Shown piece by piece: positions 17,300-25,485 of a stretch of DNA of 64,000 bases. The position numbers were made by a program, and so were the translations under genes. Location: positions 6,634,001 to 6,698,000 of the forward strand of contig NZ_CP047318.1 of the NCBI RefSeq assembly GCF_009857135.1, written 5' to 3'. The stretch is from Streptomyces sp. HM190. GTDB lineage: Bacteria > Actinomycetota > Actinomycetes > Streptomycetales > Streptomycetaceae. Within the stretch, counting starts at the first letter, position 1. Each line of letters opens with the position of its first letter. The notes beneath the pieces are model-generated. The model was not told the DNA's origin and made no database searches. It saw nothing but the letters and a program-made list of their open reading frames with translations.

Positions 17300-19087
17300 A
17301 TGCGTCGCAGCGCAACGCGGTCCGGGCGAGAGCGATCGGCACTCGACGCCGCCTACGACGAGTGCCGCCGCCTGGTCCGCACGACGCGGCCCACCGAGTA
17401 CGCCCTGATGGGGCTGATGCCCCCGGCGGCCCGGCCCGCCTGCTGGGCCCTGTACGCGGCGTTCGCCCACGCCGACGACCTGCTCGACGCCACCGACGGC
17501 ACCCTGGAGGAACGCGCCGCCCGGCTCCATGAGTGGCGGGAGGCGCTGCGGGCCGACCTCGCCGGCGGCACCAGCGACGACCCGATCCGGCTCGCGCTGA
17601 CCGATGCGGTGTGGCACTGGGGACTCGAACTGGGCGACCTGCTGGGCGCGCTGGAGGCGGTCCAGCGGGACGGCGACCGGCAGTCCGTCGCCACCTGGCA
17701 GGAGTGGCGGGAACGGGCCCACGCCCAGAACATCAGCTGGCCCGAGCAGTTCATGCGGCTGCTGGTGCGGTGCGGCCTGCCCGTGCCGGTACGGCTGCGG
17801 GACGTGCCCGGCTTCACCCGTTTCGTGGAGGGGCTGTTCCTCGCGGACATGCTCCGCGACCTGCCCGAGGACCTGGACGGGGGGCACGTCTGGTTCCCCA
17901 CCGAGGTGCTCGACCGGTTCCAGGTCACCCCGGCCGATCTGATCGCCCGTCGGTGGACCCCCGCCGTCCGGCGGCTCATCGCCCACCTCACGGGGGAGGC
18001 CCGCGCCTGGCTGGAGGGTGCCCGCCGGGTCCTGCGCGGCAGTCTGCCGCTGGGGCCGGCGATCGTCCTGGACACCACCGTCGACCTGTTCACGGCGGAG
18101 CTGGACGCGATCATAGGCGCGGGCCCCGCCGCGCTGCGCCGGCCGGTACGCGTCCCCCGGCACAAGCAGTGGCGTGTCCTCGGGCCGGCCCGCGCCCGCG
18201 CCGCCGCGATCTGGCGGCTGACCCTCCCGCCCACCACGGCCACCCCCGGTGGCCGCCCGGTTCCGGGCGCCGAGGCCGACACCGCCCCCGGCACGCCCGA
18301 GTGGCAGCCGGTGCCGCTCGCCGAGCCGCCCCTGCCGCCGCGCCCGCACGCCGAGGGCGTGCGCCCGCCCGGGATCGCCCCCGCCCAGCTCCCGAACCAC
18401 GTGGCCATCGTCATGGACGGCAACGGCCGCTGGGCCACCGGCCTCGGTCTGCCCCGCGACGAGGGGCACCGCGCCGGTGCGGTCGCCCTGCGCGATGTCG
18501 TCCAGGGCGCCCTGGAGGTCGGCCTGCGCCATCTGACGGTGTACGCGTTCTCCACGGAGAACTGGAAGCGCTCACCCGACGAGGTCTCCAAGCTGTTCGC
18601 CATCATGCGCGCCGAACTCCTCGACGGCGAACTGCTCCAGCACGACGTACGCCTGCGCTGGATCGGCTCCCCCGACGGTCTCCCGGACGACGTCGTCGAC
18701 GTCCTGCGCTCCCAGGAGCGCGCCACCCGCCACCGCACGGGCCTGACCCTCAACATCTGCGTGAACTACGGCGGCCGGGCGGAGCTGACCCGCGCGGGCG
18801 CGGCGCTCGCCCGCGCCGCCCTCGCGGGAGACATCGACCCCTCCCGCGTCACCGAGCAGCAGTTCGCCGCGTACCTCCCGCACCACGCGATGCCCGACGT
18901 GGACCTGCTGTGGCGCACCAGCGGCGAACTCCGCATCTCCAACTTCCTGCCCTGGCACGCGCACTACGCCGAACTCCACTTCACCGACACCCCCTGGCCG
19001 GAGGTCGACCGCCGGGACCTCTGGCAGGCGTTGGAGACCTACACCCGGAGAAAGCGCCGCAAGGGAGCGGCGACCGAGACGGCGTAG
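17300..19087 (+). CDS. fusion of squalene/phytoene-synthase-like domain and cis-prenyltransferase (UppS-like)
   Basis: A 595-aa two-domain protein. Residues about 1-300 look like the head-to-head prenyl synthase fold: first Asp-rich motif HADDLLDATD (near 56-65) and second motif DMLRDLPEDLDGGHVWFP (near 184-201), both complete. Residues about 365-590 are a Z-prenyl diphosphate synthase: VAIVMDGNGRWA with Asp373, YAFSTENWKR, then RTSGELRISNFLPW near the end. A Pro-rich linker joins them. A chain-elongating domain joined to a condensing or cyclising domain suggests channelling of a Z-polyprenyl diphosphate. The product is unknown. No terpene genes are adjacent. Confidence 0.85.
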   Translation: MRRSATRSGRERSALDAAYDECRRLVRTTRPTEYALMGLMPPAARPACWALYAAFAHADDLLDATDGTLEERAARLHEWREALRADLAGGTSDDPIRLALTDAVWHWGLELGDLLGALEAVQRDGDRQSVATWQEWRERAHAQNISWPEQFMRLLVRCGLPVPVRLRDVPGFTRFVEGLFLADMLRDLPEDLDGGHVWFPTEVLDRFQVTPADLIARRWTPAVRRLIAHLTGEARAWLEGARRVLRGSLPLGPAIVLDTTVDLFTAELDAIIGAGPAALRRPVRVPRHKQWRVLGPARARAAAIWRLTLPPTTATPGGRPVPGAEADTAPGTPEWQPVPLAEPPLPPRPHAEGVRPPGIAPAQLPNHVAIVMDGNGRWATGLGLPRDEGHRAGAVALRDVVQGALEVGLRHLTVYAFSTENWKRSPDEVSKLFAIMRAELLDGELLQHDVRLRWIGSPDGLPDDVVDVLRSQERATRHRTGLTLNICVNYGGRAELTRAGAALARAALAGDIDPSRVTEQQFAAYLPHHAMPDVDLLWRTSGELRISNFLPWHAHYAELHFTDTPWPEVDRRDLWQALETYTRRKRRKGAATETA

Positions 19088-19108
19088 CGGACCGGGAGCA
19101 GGCGAGAG

Positions 19109-19160
19109 GCCGGGGCGGGGCCCCTTACGGACGGGCCGGGGCGGGGCCCCTAACGGACGG
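19109..19160. repeat. 26-bp tandem duplication between convergent genes
   Basis: Two direct copies (19109-19134 and 19135-19160) of GCCGGGGCGGGGCCCCTTAC plus six bases differ at one base. Each contains the self-complementary GGGGCCCC, so the RNA could fold and help terminate transcription. Confidence 0.6.
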
Positions 19161-19194
19161 GCCGGGCCGGGGCAGCGGGGGCGAGGCGAGGTCC

Positions 19195-20094
19195 TCATCC
19201 CAGGAGCCGCAACCGCACGTCCGCCACCCCCACCTCCACCGTCTGCCCCCACGTCAGCTCCAGCGCGTCCCCCTCCATCCCGTCCCCGAACACGATCAAC
19301 CGGTCCGACTCCACGGTCATCCGCAACCGCGCCCCCGCCCCCAGCGCCCCCGCCACCAGCGACGTACCGGTCACCGGCGACGGCCACGCCTCCCGCACGA
19401 ACCACAGCAGCCGCGCCTCGCCCGGCCCCGGCAGTTCCAGCCGGCTCGCCCGCTCCTGCCACACCGACCGGATCCACCCGGTCGCCCCCGTACCCGTCCC
19501 CACCAGCACCCCCGACGAGGCCTGGGACTCGACGGCACCCCTGTCGCCGTCGAGTCCCAGGCGGTACCGCGCGGTCTGGTGCCCCGCCGCGCCCAGATAG
19601 ACCTCGTTGAGCGCCACCAGCCGCTGCGTGTCGTCGGCGACGGCCTCCACCATGGTCAGCTCGTCCACCGCCGCTGCCCGCGCCACCGCCGAGGCGAGCA
19701 GCTTCGCCACGTCCCCGGCCCCGTGCCGTACCAGCACCCCCGGGTTCCGCCGGGGGTCGGCGTCGACCCCGAGCACCGGCTGCCCCGCGAGGTACTTCGC
19801 GACATTGGCCACCAGCCCGTCCTGCCCGACGACGACCACGACGTCCTCGGGAGCGAACAGGAACCGGTCCAGGTCCGCGCGTTCCACGCGGGCCTGACGC
19901 CAGGTCAGCGGCACCGAGGACGTGACCTCGGCCAGCGCCCGCCGCTCCTGGCGGTGCCGCTCGGCGACCTCCTCGATGTCCCGCCCCCGTGACCTCAGGA
20001 AGAAGGCGGCCTGGCCGTGCGTGCCGTGCCGGGCCACCAGCTCCTCGTACTCGGTGGTGCGGTGGACCAGCACCACCCGTGGTGCGAGACTCAC
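19195..20094 (-). CDS. NAD-kinase-like protein with altered GGDGT motif
   Basis: A 299-aa protein resembling the NAD kinase/diacylglycerol kinase fold: VVVVVGQDGLVANVAKYL (about 94-111) sits where NAD kinases have GGDGT, followed by PVLGVDADPRRNPGVL. SSGVLVGTGTGATGWIRS (near 196-213) corresponds to the second ATP-binding element. The GGDGT to GQDGL change removes residues normally used for catalysis, so activity may be altered or lost. GTG overlaps the stop of the SPFH gene by GTGA, so the two are co-translated and probably work together. Confidence 0.65.
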   Translation of the reverse strand: MSLAPRVVLVHRTTEYEELVARHGTHGQAAFFLRSRGRDIEEVAERHRQERRALAEVTSSVPLTWRQARVERADLDRFLFAPEDVVVVVGQDGLVANVAKYLAGQPVLGVDADPRRNPGVLVRHGAGDVAKLLASAVARAAAVDELTMVEAVADDTQRLVALNEVYLGAAGHQTARYRLGLDGDRGAVESQASSGVLVGTGTGATGWIRSVWQERASRLELPGPGEARLLWFVREAWPSPVTGTSLVAGALGAGARLRMTVESDRLIVFGDGMEGDALELTWGQTVEVGVADVRLRLLG

Positions 20095-21206
20095 GCGCTC
20101 TCCCCGGGACCGCCCGCCCCGCCCAGCTTCGCCAGCAGCCCGGTCAGCACGTCCGGCGAGACGGTCAGGTTCTCGATGCGCGGCAGGTTCTCCGCGAGCC
20201 GTGTCCCGGTCAGCGCGTGCAGCGTCGCCGCGTCCACCTCGCCGTGCACCCGCAGCCACGCCGACTGCGCCTCCGCACGCGCCGCGCCGACGGCCCGCGC
20301 CGCCGCGGCCTCCGCCTCGGCGAGCTTGACCTGCCGGGCCGCCTCCGCCTCGGCGAGCCGGACGTTCCGCGTGGCCTCGGCCTCGGCGAGCTGCACGGTG
20401 CGCGTGGCCTCGGCCTCGGTGAGCCGCAGCGTCCGGGCCGCCTCCGCGCCCGCCCTCACGGCGTCCGCGGCGGCCTTCTCCTCGGCCTCGCGGCGCGCGT
20501 TCGTCCCCCGCTGTTCCACCAGCTGCTCCTCGCGGCGGGCGAGTTCGATCTGGCTGGCCAGCTCGTTCTCCGCGATGGCCCGTTCCCGCTCGACGGCCAC
20601 GGCGCGGCGTTCGTAGGTCGCCCGGTCCGCCTCCTGCTGGATCTGCTCCCGCGCGGGCGTCCGCAACGCTCGCTCCACTTCCGGCTCGGGTCGCAGCGCC
20701 ACCACACGCACGGCCACGATCTCGATGCCGGTGGCCGGCAGCCGCGGCTCGGCCGCCAGGCCGCTCGCCACCCGCTCCCGTACCGCCGCGACCCCGTCGA
20801 CCAGCGCGGACGACAGCGACGTACGGGCGAGGACGTCCAGGGCGTGCTGCTGCGCCGTCTCCGTCAGCAGGGTCGACAGCTGCTCCAGGGGAGCGCCCCG
20901 CCAGGCACCCGTGTCGGGGTCGATGGAGAAGTCGAGCCGTGCGGCGGCGGTCGCCGGGTCGCTGACCCGGTAGGTCACCGTCGCCTGCACCGCCACGTCC
21001 TGGAAGTCGGACGTCCGGGCGTGGAAGGTCATCGCCAGTTCGCGGTCGTCGACGGGGACCTCGGACAGCGCGGCGGTCAGCGACCGGTACCAGAAGCTCA
21101 GCCCCGGGCCGTCGTGCACGAGTCGTCCGGAGCGGTGGTGACGGATGTGCGCGGTGGGCGCTCCGCGCAGGTGCCGCCAGCCGAACCGTCTGGTGATGTC
21201 GGCCAT
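20091..21206 (-). CDS. SPFH/band-7 domain protein
   Basis: A 371-aa protein. An N-terminal region is followed by an SPFH/prohibitin-type beta domain (about 40-180: TSDFQDVAVQATVTYRVSDP, TGIEIVAVRVVALRPEPEVERAL). A long coiled coil at about 180-310 has 11-residue repeats of the form RLAEAEATRTVQ. No clear transmembrane span is visible, unlike flotillins. SPFH proteins build large oligomeric scaffolds at membranes. ATG 21206 follows GAGGGGGATC. It is operonic with the NAD-kinase-like gene and divergent from arcA across a 29-bp inverted repeat. Confidence 0.75.
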   Translation of the reverse strand: MADITRRFGWRHLRGAPTAHIRHHRSGRLVHDGPGLSFWYRSLTAALSEVPVDDRELAMTFHARTSDFQDVAVQATVTYRVSDPATAAARLDFSIDPDTGAWRGAPLEQLSTLLTETAQQHALDVLARTSLSSALVDGVAAVRERVASGLAAEPRLPATGIEIVAVRVVALRPEPEVERALRTPAREQIQQEADRATYERRAVAVERERAIAENELASQIELARREEQLVEQRGTNARREAEEKAAADAVRAGAEAARTLRLTEAEATRTVQLAEAEATRNVRLAEAEAARQVKLAEAEAAAARAVGAARAEAQSAWLRVHGEVDAATLHALTGTRLAENLPRIENLTVSPDVLTGLLAKLGGAGGPGESA

Positions 21207-21251
21207 GAAAGATCCCCCTCGTCGTCCCCGCACACTCGTTCGCGTCAGGTG

Positions 21252-21280
21252 GACGATAATGGCTCCGCCCGCTTATCGTC
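21252..21280. promoter_or_regulatory. inverted repeat in the SPFH/arcA divergent promoter
   Basis: Perfect 8-bp arms GACGATAA (21252-21259) and TTATCGTC (21273-21280) with a 13-base spacer, placed between two divergent genes. This is a likely operator or part of overlapping promoters. The regulator is unknown; it does not match the ARG box I know. Confidence 0.5.
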
Positions 21281-21353
21281 AAGGAGACGAGATCGGAGAA
21301 TCGTTTCGGCCGACCTGTGGGTGAACGCGCGCCCGAATGGTCAGGATGGAGGC

Positions 21354-22577
21354 ATGGGATTCCATGTCGACTCCGAGGCCGGGCGGCTGCGCCGCGTCAT
21401 CCTGCACCGGCCCGATCTAGAGCTCAAACGGCTCACCCCCAGCAACAAGGACCAACTCCTCTTCGACGACGTGCTGTGGGTGCGCCGGGCGCGCGCGGAG
21501 CACGACGGCTTCGCGGACGTGCTGCGCGACCGGGGAGTCGCCGTCCACCTCTTCGGCGACCTGCTGACGGACGTCATGCGCGTCCCCGAGGCCCGTGAAC
21601 TCGTCCTCGACCGGGTCTTCGACGAGAAGGAGTACGGCCCGCTCGCCACGGACCATCTCCGGGCCGCCTTCGAGTCCCTGCCCCTCGGTGAACTGGTCGA
21701 GGCGCTGGTCGGCGGGATGACCAAGCGGGAGTTCCTCGACGCGCACATGGAGCCGACGAGCGTCCGCTTCCACGTCATGGAGCTGGACGACTTCCTCATC
21801 GAACCGCTCCCCAACCACCTCTTCACCCGTGACACCTCCGCCTGGATCTACGACGGGGTCTCCATCAACGCCATGCGCTGGCCGGCCCGTCAGCGCGAGA
21901 CCGTCCACTTCGAGGCGATCTACCGGCACCACCCCCTCTTCCGTGGCGAGGCGTTCCACGTCTGGTCCGAGGGCCAGGCCGACTACCCCTCCACCATCGA
22001 GGGGGGCGACGTCCTCGTCATCGGCAACGGCGCCGTCCTCATCGGCATGAGCGAGCGGACCACGCCCCAGGCCGTCGAGATGCTCGCCCACAAACTGTTC
22101 GCCGCCGGCTCCGCGCGGACCATCGTCGCGCTGGACATGCCGAAGCGCCGGGCCTTCATGCACCTCGACACGGTCATGACCATGGTCGACGGCGACACCT
22201 TCACCCAGTACGCCGGGCTCGGCATGCTCCGCTCCTACACCATCGAGCCCGGCGTCGGCGAGAAGGAGCTGAAGGTCACCGACCACCCGCCGGAGCACAT
22301 GCACCGCGCGATCGCCGCCGCCCTGGGGCTGAACGAGATCCGGGTGCTCACCGCCACCCAGGACGTGCACGCCGCCGAGCGCGAGCAGTGGGACGACGGG
22401 TGCAACGTCCTGGCCGTGGAGCCGGGGGTCGTGGTGGCCTACGAGCGGAACGTGACCACCAACACGCATCTGCGCAAGCGGGGCATCGAGGTGATCGAGA
22501 TCCCCGGGAGCGAGCTGGGGCGGGGCAGGGGCGGGCCGCGCTGCATGAGCTGCCCGGTGGAGAGGGCGCCCGTGTGA
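21354..22577 (+). CDS. arcA: arginine deiminase
   Basis: A 407-aa cytoplasmic enzyme that hydrolyses L-arginine to citrulline and ammonia. Family landmarks in order: GRLRRVILHRPDLELKRLTP at the N-terminus, LFTRDTSAWI near 157, STIEGGDVLVIGNG near 213, and the catalytic Cys397 in GPRCMSCP near the C-terminus. The length is normal. ATG 21354 follows GGATGGAGGC. The ornithine carbamoyltransferase gene follows in the same direction, as in arginine deiminase pathways, but no carbamate kinase or arginine/ornithine antiporter is seen in the window. Confidence 0.93.
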   Translation: MGFHVDSEAGRLRRVILHRPDLELKRLTPSNKDQLLFDDVLWVRRARAEHDGFADVLRDRGVAVHLFGDLLTDVMRVPEARELVLDRVFDEKEYGPLATDHLRAAFESLPLGELVEALVGGMTKREFLDAHMEPTSVRFHVMELDDFLIEPLPNHLFTRDTSAWIYDGVSINAMRWPARQRETVHFEAIYRHHPLFRGEAFHVWSEGQADYPSTIEGGDVLVIGNGAVLIGMSERTTPQAVEMLAHKLFAAGSARTIVALDMPKRRAFMHLDTVMTMVDGDTFTQYAGLGMLRSYTIEPGVGEKELKVTDHPPEHMHRAIAAALGLNEIRVLTATQDVHAAEREQWDDGCNVLAVEPGVVVAYERNVTTNTHLRKRGIEVIEIPGSELGRGRGGPRCMSCPVERAPV

Positions 22578-22620
22578 GCGACCGGCTGGGCGGCCGGCGT
22601 GGACGCGACCCATGGCCCTG

Positions 22621-22646
22621 TATAGAAATGTGGAACATCGTATAGA
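22621..22646 (+). promoter_or_regulatory. TATAGA direct repeats upstream of argF
   Basis: GTATAGA occurs twice exactly 20 bp apart (TATAGA at 22621-22626 and 22641-22646) in an AT-rich island, with ATGT-GGA-ACAT between. TAGACT at 22643-22648 fits a Streptomyces -10. The start codon is 50 bp downstream. This is probably the argF promoter and an operator with same-face binding two helical turns apart. Confidence 0.45.
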
Positions 22647-22698
22647 CTTCCATCCGTTCCGCAGTCCACCTGCCCCCGACCGACCCTGGAGCGTCCCC

Positions 22699-23706
22699 AT
22701 GGCGACCGCCCTCCCCGCCCTCGCCGGGCGCCACTTCCTCAAGGAGCTGGACTTCACCGCCGAGGAGTTCCGCGGGCTGATCGAGCTGGCGGTGGAGCTG
22801 AAGGCGGCGAAGAAGGCGGGGACGGAGACCCGGAGCCTGACGGGCAGGAACATCGCGCTGATCTTCGAGAAGACCTCGACGCGCACCCGCTGCGCCTTCG
22901 AGGTCGCCGCCGCCGACCAGGGCGCCTCGACCACCTACCTCGACCCCTCCGGCTCACAGATGGGGCACAAGGAGTCCGTCCGGGACACCGCCCGCGTGCT
23001 CGGCCGGATGTTCGACGCGATCGAGTACCGCGGGGACAGCCAGGCCAACGTCGAGGAACTCGCCGCGTATGCCGGGGTGCCCGTCTACAACGGCCTCACC
23101 GACGACTGGCACCCCACGCAGATGCTCGCCGACGTGATGACCATGACCGAGCACAGTGACAAGCCGCTGGCCGGCATCGCCTTCGCCTACCTCGGGGACG
23201 CCCGCTTCAACATGGGCAACTCCTACCTGGTCACCGGCGCGCTGCTCGGCATGGACTTCCGTGTCGTCGCCCCCCGCTCCTACTGGCCCGCCGGGGAGGT
23301 CGTCGCCCGCGCCCGCAAGCTCGCCGAGATCAGCGGGGCGCGGATCACGCTCACCGAGCAGGTCGACGAGGGGGTGCGCGGCGCCGACTTCGTGGCCACC
23401 GACGTCTGGGTGTCGATGGGCGAGCCGAAGTCGGTCTGGGACGAGCGGATCGCCGCGCTCTCCCCGTACGCCGTGACCATGGACGTGCTGCGCGCCACCG
23501 GCAACCCCGACGTCAAGTTCCTCCACTGCCTGCCGGCCTTCCACGATCTGGGCACGAAGGTCGGCCGGGAGATCCACGAGAGCCATGGCCTGGACTCGCT
23601 GGAGGTGACCGACGAGGTCTTCGAGTCCGACCACTCGGTCGTCTTCGACGAGGCGGAGAACCGCCTCCACACGATCAAGGCGGTCCTGGTGGCCACCCTG
23701 GCCTGA
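22699..23706 (+). CDS. argF: ornithine carbamoyltransferase
   Basis: A 335-aa enzyme that interconverts ornithine plus carbamoyl phosphate and citrulline. Carbamoyl-phosphate motif STRTRC lies near residues 58-63, DDWHPTQMLAD near 136-146, and the ornithine-binding HCLPAFHD near 276-283 with its Cys. These mark OTC rather than aspartate carbamoyltransferase. It sits just after arcA, so a catabolic direction is plausible. An own promoter (TATAGA repeats) suggests separate control. ATG 22699 is chosen; an upstream ATG at 22612 would add 29 residues not found in the family. Confidence 0.93.
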   Translation: MATALPALAGRHFLKELDFTAEEFRGLIELAVELKAAKKAGTETRSLTGRNIALIFEKTSTRTRCAFEVAAADQGASTTYLDPSGSQMGHKESVRDTARVLGRMFDAIEYRGDSQANVEELAAYAGVPVYNGLTDDWHPTQMLADVMTMTEHSDKPLAGIAFAYLGDARFNMGNSYLVTGALLGMDFRVVAPRSYWPAGEVVARARKLAEISGARITLTEQVDEGVRGADFVATDVWVSMGEPKSVWDERIAALSPYAVTMDVLRATGNPDVKFLHCLPAFHDLGTKVGREIHESHGLDSLEVTDEVFESDHSVVFDEAENRLHTIKAVLVATLA

Positions 23707-23780
23707 GCCCGGCCCGGCGCAGGCCCCGGCCCCCTGCCCCGGCCTCGCCGTACCCCTGCTGGAACCGCTGGGTGTGTCGT

Positions 23781-24251
23781 CTAGTGGAGCCCCGGCCGCT
23801 GCTGGTGCGGCGCCGACGGGAGGCGGAACCAGACCGCCTTGCCCGAGTGCGTGGGGCGGTGGCCGCACGCCGAGCTGAGGGCCCGGATCAGCAGCAGGCC
23901 CCGGCCGTGTTCCTGCCAGGGGTCCGGCTCGTCGTACCCGGGTGCCGTGAGGTCGCCCGGCGGCGCCGGGTCCGGGTCGTGCACCTCGACCGTGCAGCCG
24001 GTCGGCAGCAGTTCGACGACCAGCTCTATCGGGCCGTCCCCCGCCGCGTGCTCCACCGCGTTCGCCACCAGCTCCGCCGTGAGCAGCTCCGCCGTGTCGC
24101 AGTCCGTCCCGTGCTCCAGGTCGGTCAGAGCCGTCCGGACCAGCGCACGCGCCACGGGCACGGCCGCGGCCGTCTGCGGCAGCGCGACGCGCCAGGAAGA
24201 GGGGGTGGAGGGCTCGTGCAAGGTGGCGGGTCCGTTCATGGAGCAGGTCAT
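23781..24251 (-). CDS. HATPase_c anti-sigma-type ATP-binding protein
   Basis: A 156-aa GHKL ATPase domain of the RsbW/SpoIIAB-like serine kinase group, many copies of which occur in Streptomyces. The N-box is ELVANAVEHA (near residues 61-70), G1 is DPDPAPPGD and G2 is GRGLLLIRALS (near 117-127). It could bind a sigma factor or phosphorylate an anti-anti-sigma protein; no partner is adjacent. ATG 24251 follows AGGACGAG. An N-terminal extension of Ser/Pro residues precedes the domain. Confidence 0.8.
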   Translation of the reverse strand: MTCSMNGPATLHEPSTPSSWRVALPQTAAAVPVARALVRTALTDLEHGTDCDTAELLTAELVANAVEHAAGDGPIELVVELLPTGCTVEVHDPDPAPPGDLTAPGYDEPDPWQEHGRGLLLIRALSSACGHRPTHSGKAVWFRLPSAPHQQRPGLH

Positions 24252-24657
24252 GGCTCGTCCTGCTTTCAGCGTGAGGAATGGTACGGCGCGTCCCTTCGCG
24301 GTCTTTCGCCGGGCACCGTGCGGGACCTTCGGCCCCGCTGCCGGGCGGTTTACCCCTACCGACGCCCCGCCGCGCACGGCGGAGCCCGCCGTTACGTGCT
24401 TGTCGAACGTCCGTGACCGAGTCACCGGCCCGCCGGACCGGTCGCCCCGCCCGTCACGGCTCCTTGCGTCGCCCGCCCACCCACGGCTCCCGGCTCCTTG
24501 CGTCGCCCGCCCACCCGCGGCCCCTTCGGCTGCCCACCCCACCGCCACCCCTTCGCCTATCGCGCACTCGTGACGACGGTCAGATAACGGTGATAGCTTC
24601 GTAGGAGCAGGTAAGCAGCCGCAGCGTCGCGGTAGCCCCCCGAGGAGGCCGCCCGTC
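24252..24657. other. divergent intergenic region before the aromatic-CoA operon
   Basis: 406 bp without a gene. Positions 24450-24530 hold two near-identical copies of CCTTGCGTCGCCCGCCCACC (24472 and 24497), a short direct repeat. TGATAGCTTC near 24589-24599, preceded by AGATAACGG, is the best promoter candidate for the enoyl-CoA hydratase gene. Confidence 0.4.
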
Positions 24658-25485
24658 ATGAGTCCCTTCACCGGCTCCGCCGCCCGCACCTCCGACTGGC
24701 GACATCTGCGGTGCTCGCTCGCCGACGGCGTCGCCACGGTCACCCTCGCCCGCCCCGACAAGCTCAACGCGCTCACCTTCGGTGCCTACGCCGACCTGCG
24801 CGACCTGCTCGCCGAGCTGTCCCGGGAACGGTCCGTGCGCGCCCTGGTGCTGGCCGGCGAGGGCCGCGGCTTCTGCTCGGGCGGCGACGTCGACGAGATC
24901 ATCGGCGCCACCCTCGGCATGGACACCGCCCAGCTCCTCGACTTCAACCGCATGACCGGGCAGGTCGTCCGGGCCGTCCGCGAATGCCCGTTCCCGGTGA
25001 TCGCCGCCGTGCACGGGGTGGCGGCCGGCGCCGGCGCGGTCCTCGCCCTGGCCGCCGACTTCCGGGTCGCGGACCCCACCGCCCGCTTCGCCTTCCTCTT
25101 CACCCGCGTCGGCCTGTCCGGCGGCGACATGGGTGCCGCCTACCTCCTGCCGCGCGTCGTCGGCCTCGGTCACGCCACCCGCCTGCTGATGCTCGGCGAC
25201 CCCGTCCACGCCGACGAGGCCGAACGCATCGGCCTCGTCAGCCGGCTCACCGGCGCGGGCGAGGCCGACGAGGCCGCCATCGCCCTGGCCCGCCGCCTCG
25301 CCGAGGGCCCCGCCCTCGCGCACGCCCAGACCAAGGCCCTGCTCACCGCCGAGCTGGACATGCCGCTCGCCGCGGCCGTCGAACTGGACGCCGCCACCCA
25401 GGCCCTGCTGATGAACGGCGAGGACTACGCCGAGTTCCACGCGGCGTTCACCCAGAAGCGCCCACCGACATGGCGAGGCCGCTGA
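24658..25485 (+). CDS. enoyl-CoA hydratase/isomerase family protein
   Basis: A 275-aa crotonase-fold enzyme. Oxyanion-hole segments are GEGRGFCSGGDVDEI (near residues 68-82) and HGVAAGAGAVLALAADFR (near 119-136). The Glu usually used by hydratases near the second segment is not evident, so a hydrolase or ring-modifying role is as likely as simple hydration. It starts the operon with the salicylyl/2-aminobenzoyl-CoA oxygenase fusion, whose ATG directly follows this stop. In such pathways crotonase members act after dearomatisation. The length is normal. Confidence 0.85.
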   Translation: MSPFTGSAARTSDWRHLRCSLADGVATVTLARPDKLNALTFGAYADLRDLLAELSRERSVRALVLAGEGRGFCSGGDVDEIIGATLGMDTAQLLDFNRMTGQVVRAVRECPFPVIAAVHGVAAGAGAVLALAADFRVADPTARFAFLFTRVGLSGGDMGAAYLLPRVVGLGHATRLLMLGDPVHADEAERIGLVSRLTGAGEADEAAIALARRLAEGPALAHAQTKALLTAELDMPLAAAVELDAATQALLMNGEDYAEFHAAFTQKRPPTWRGR

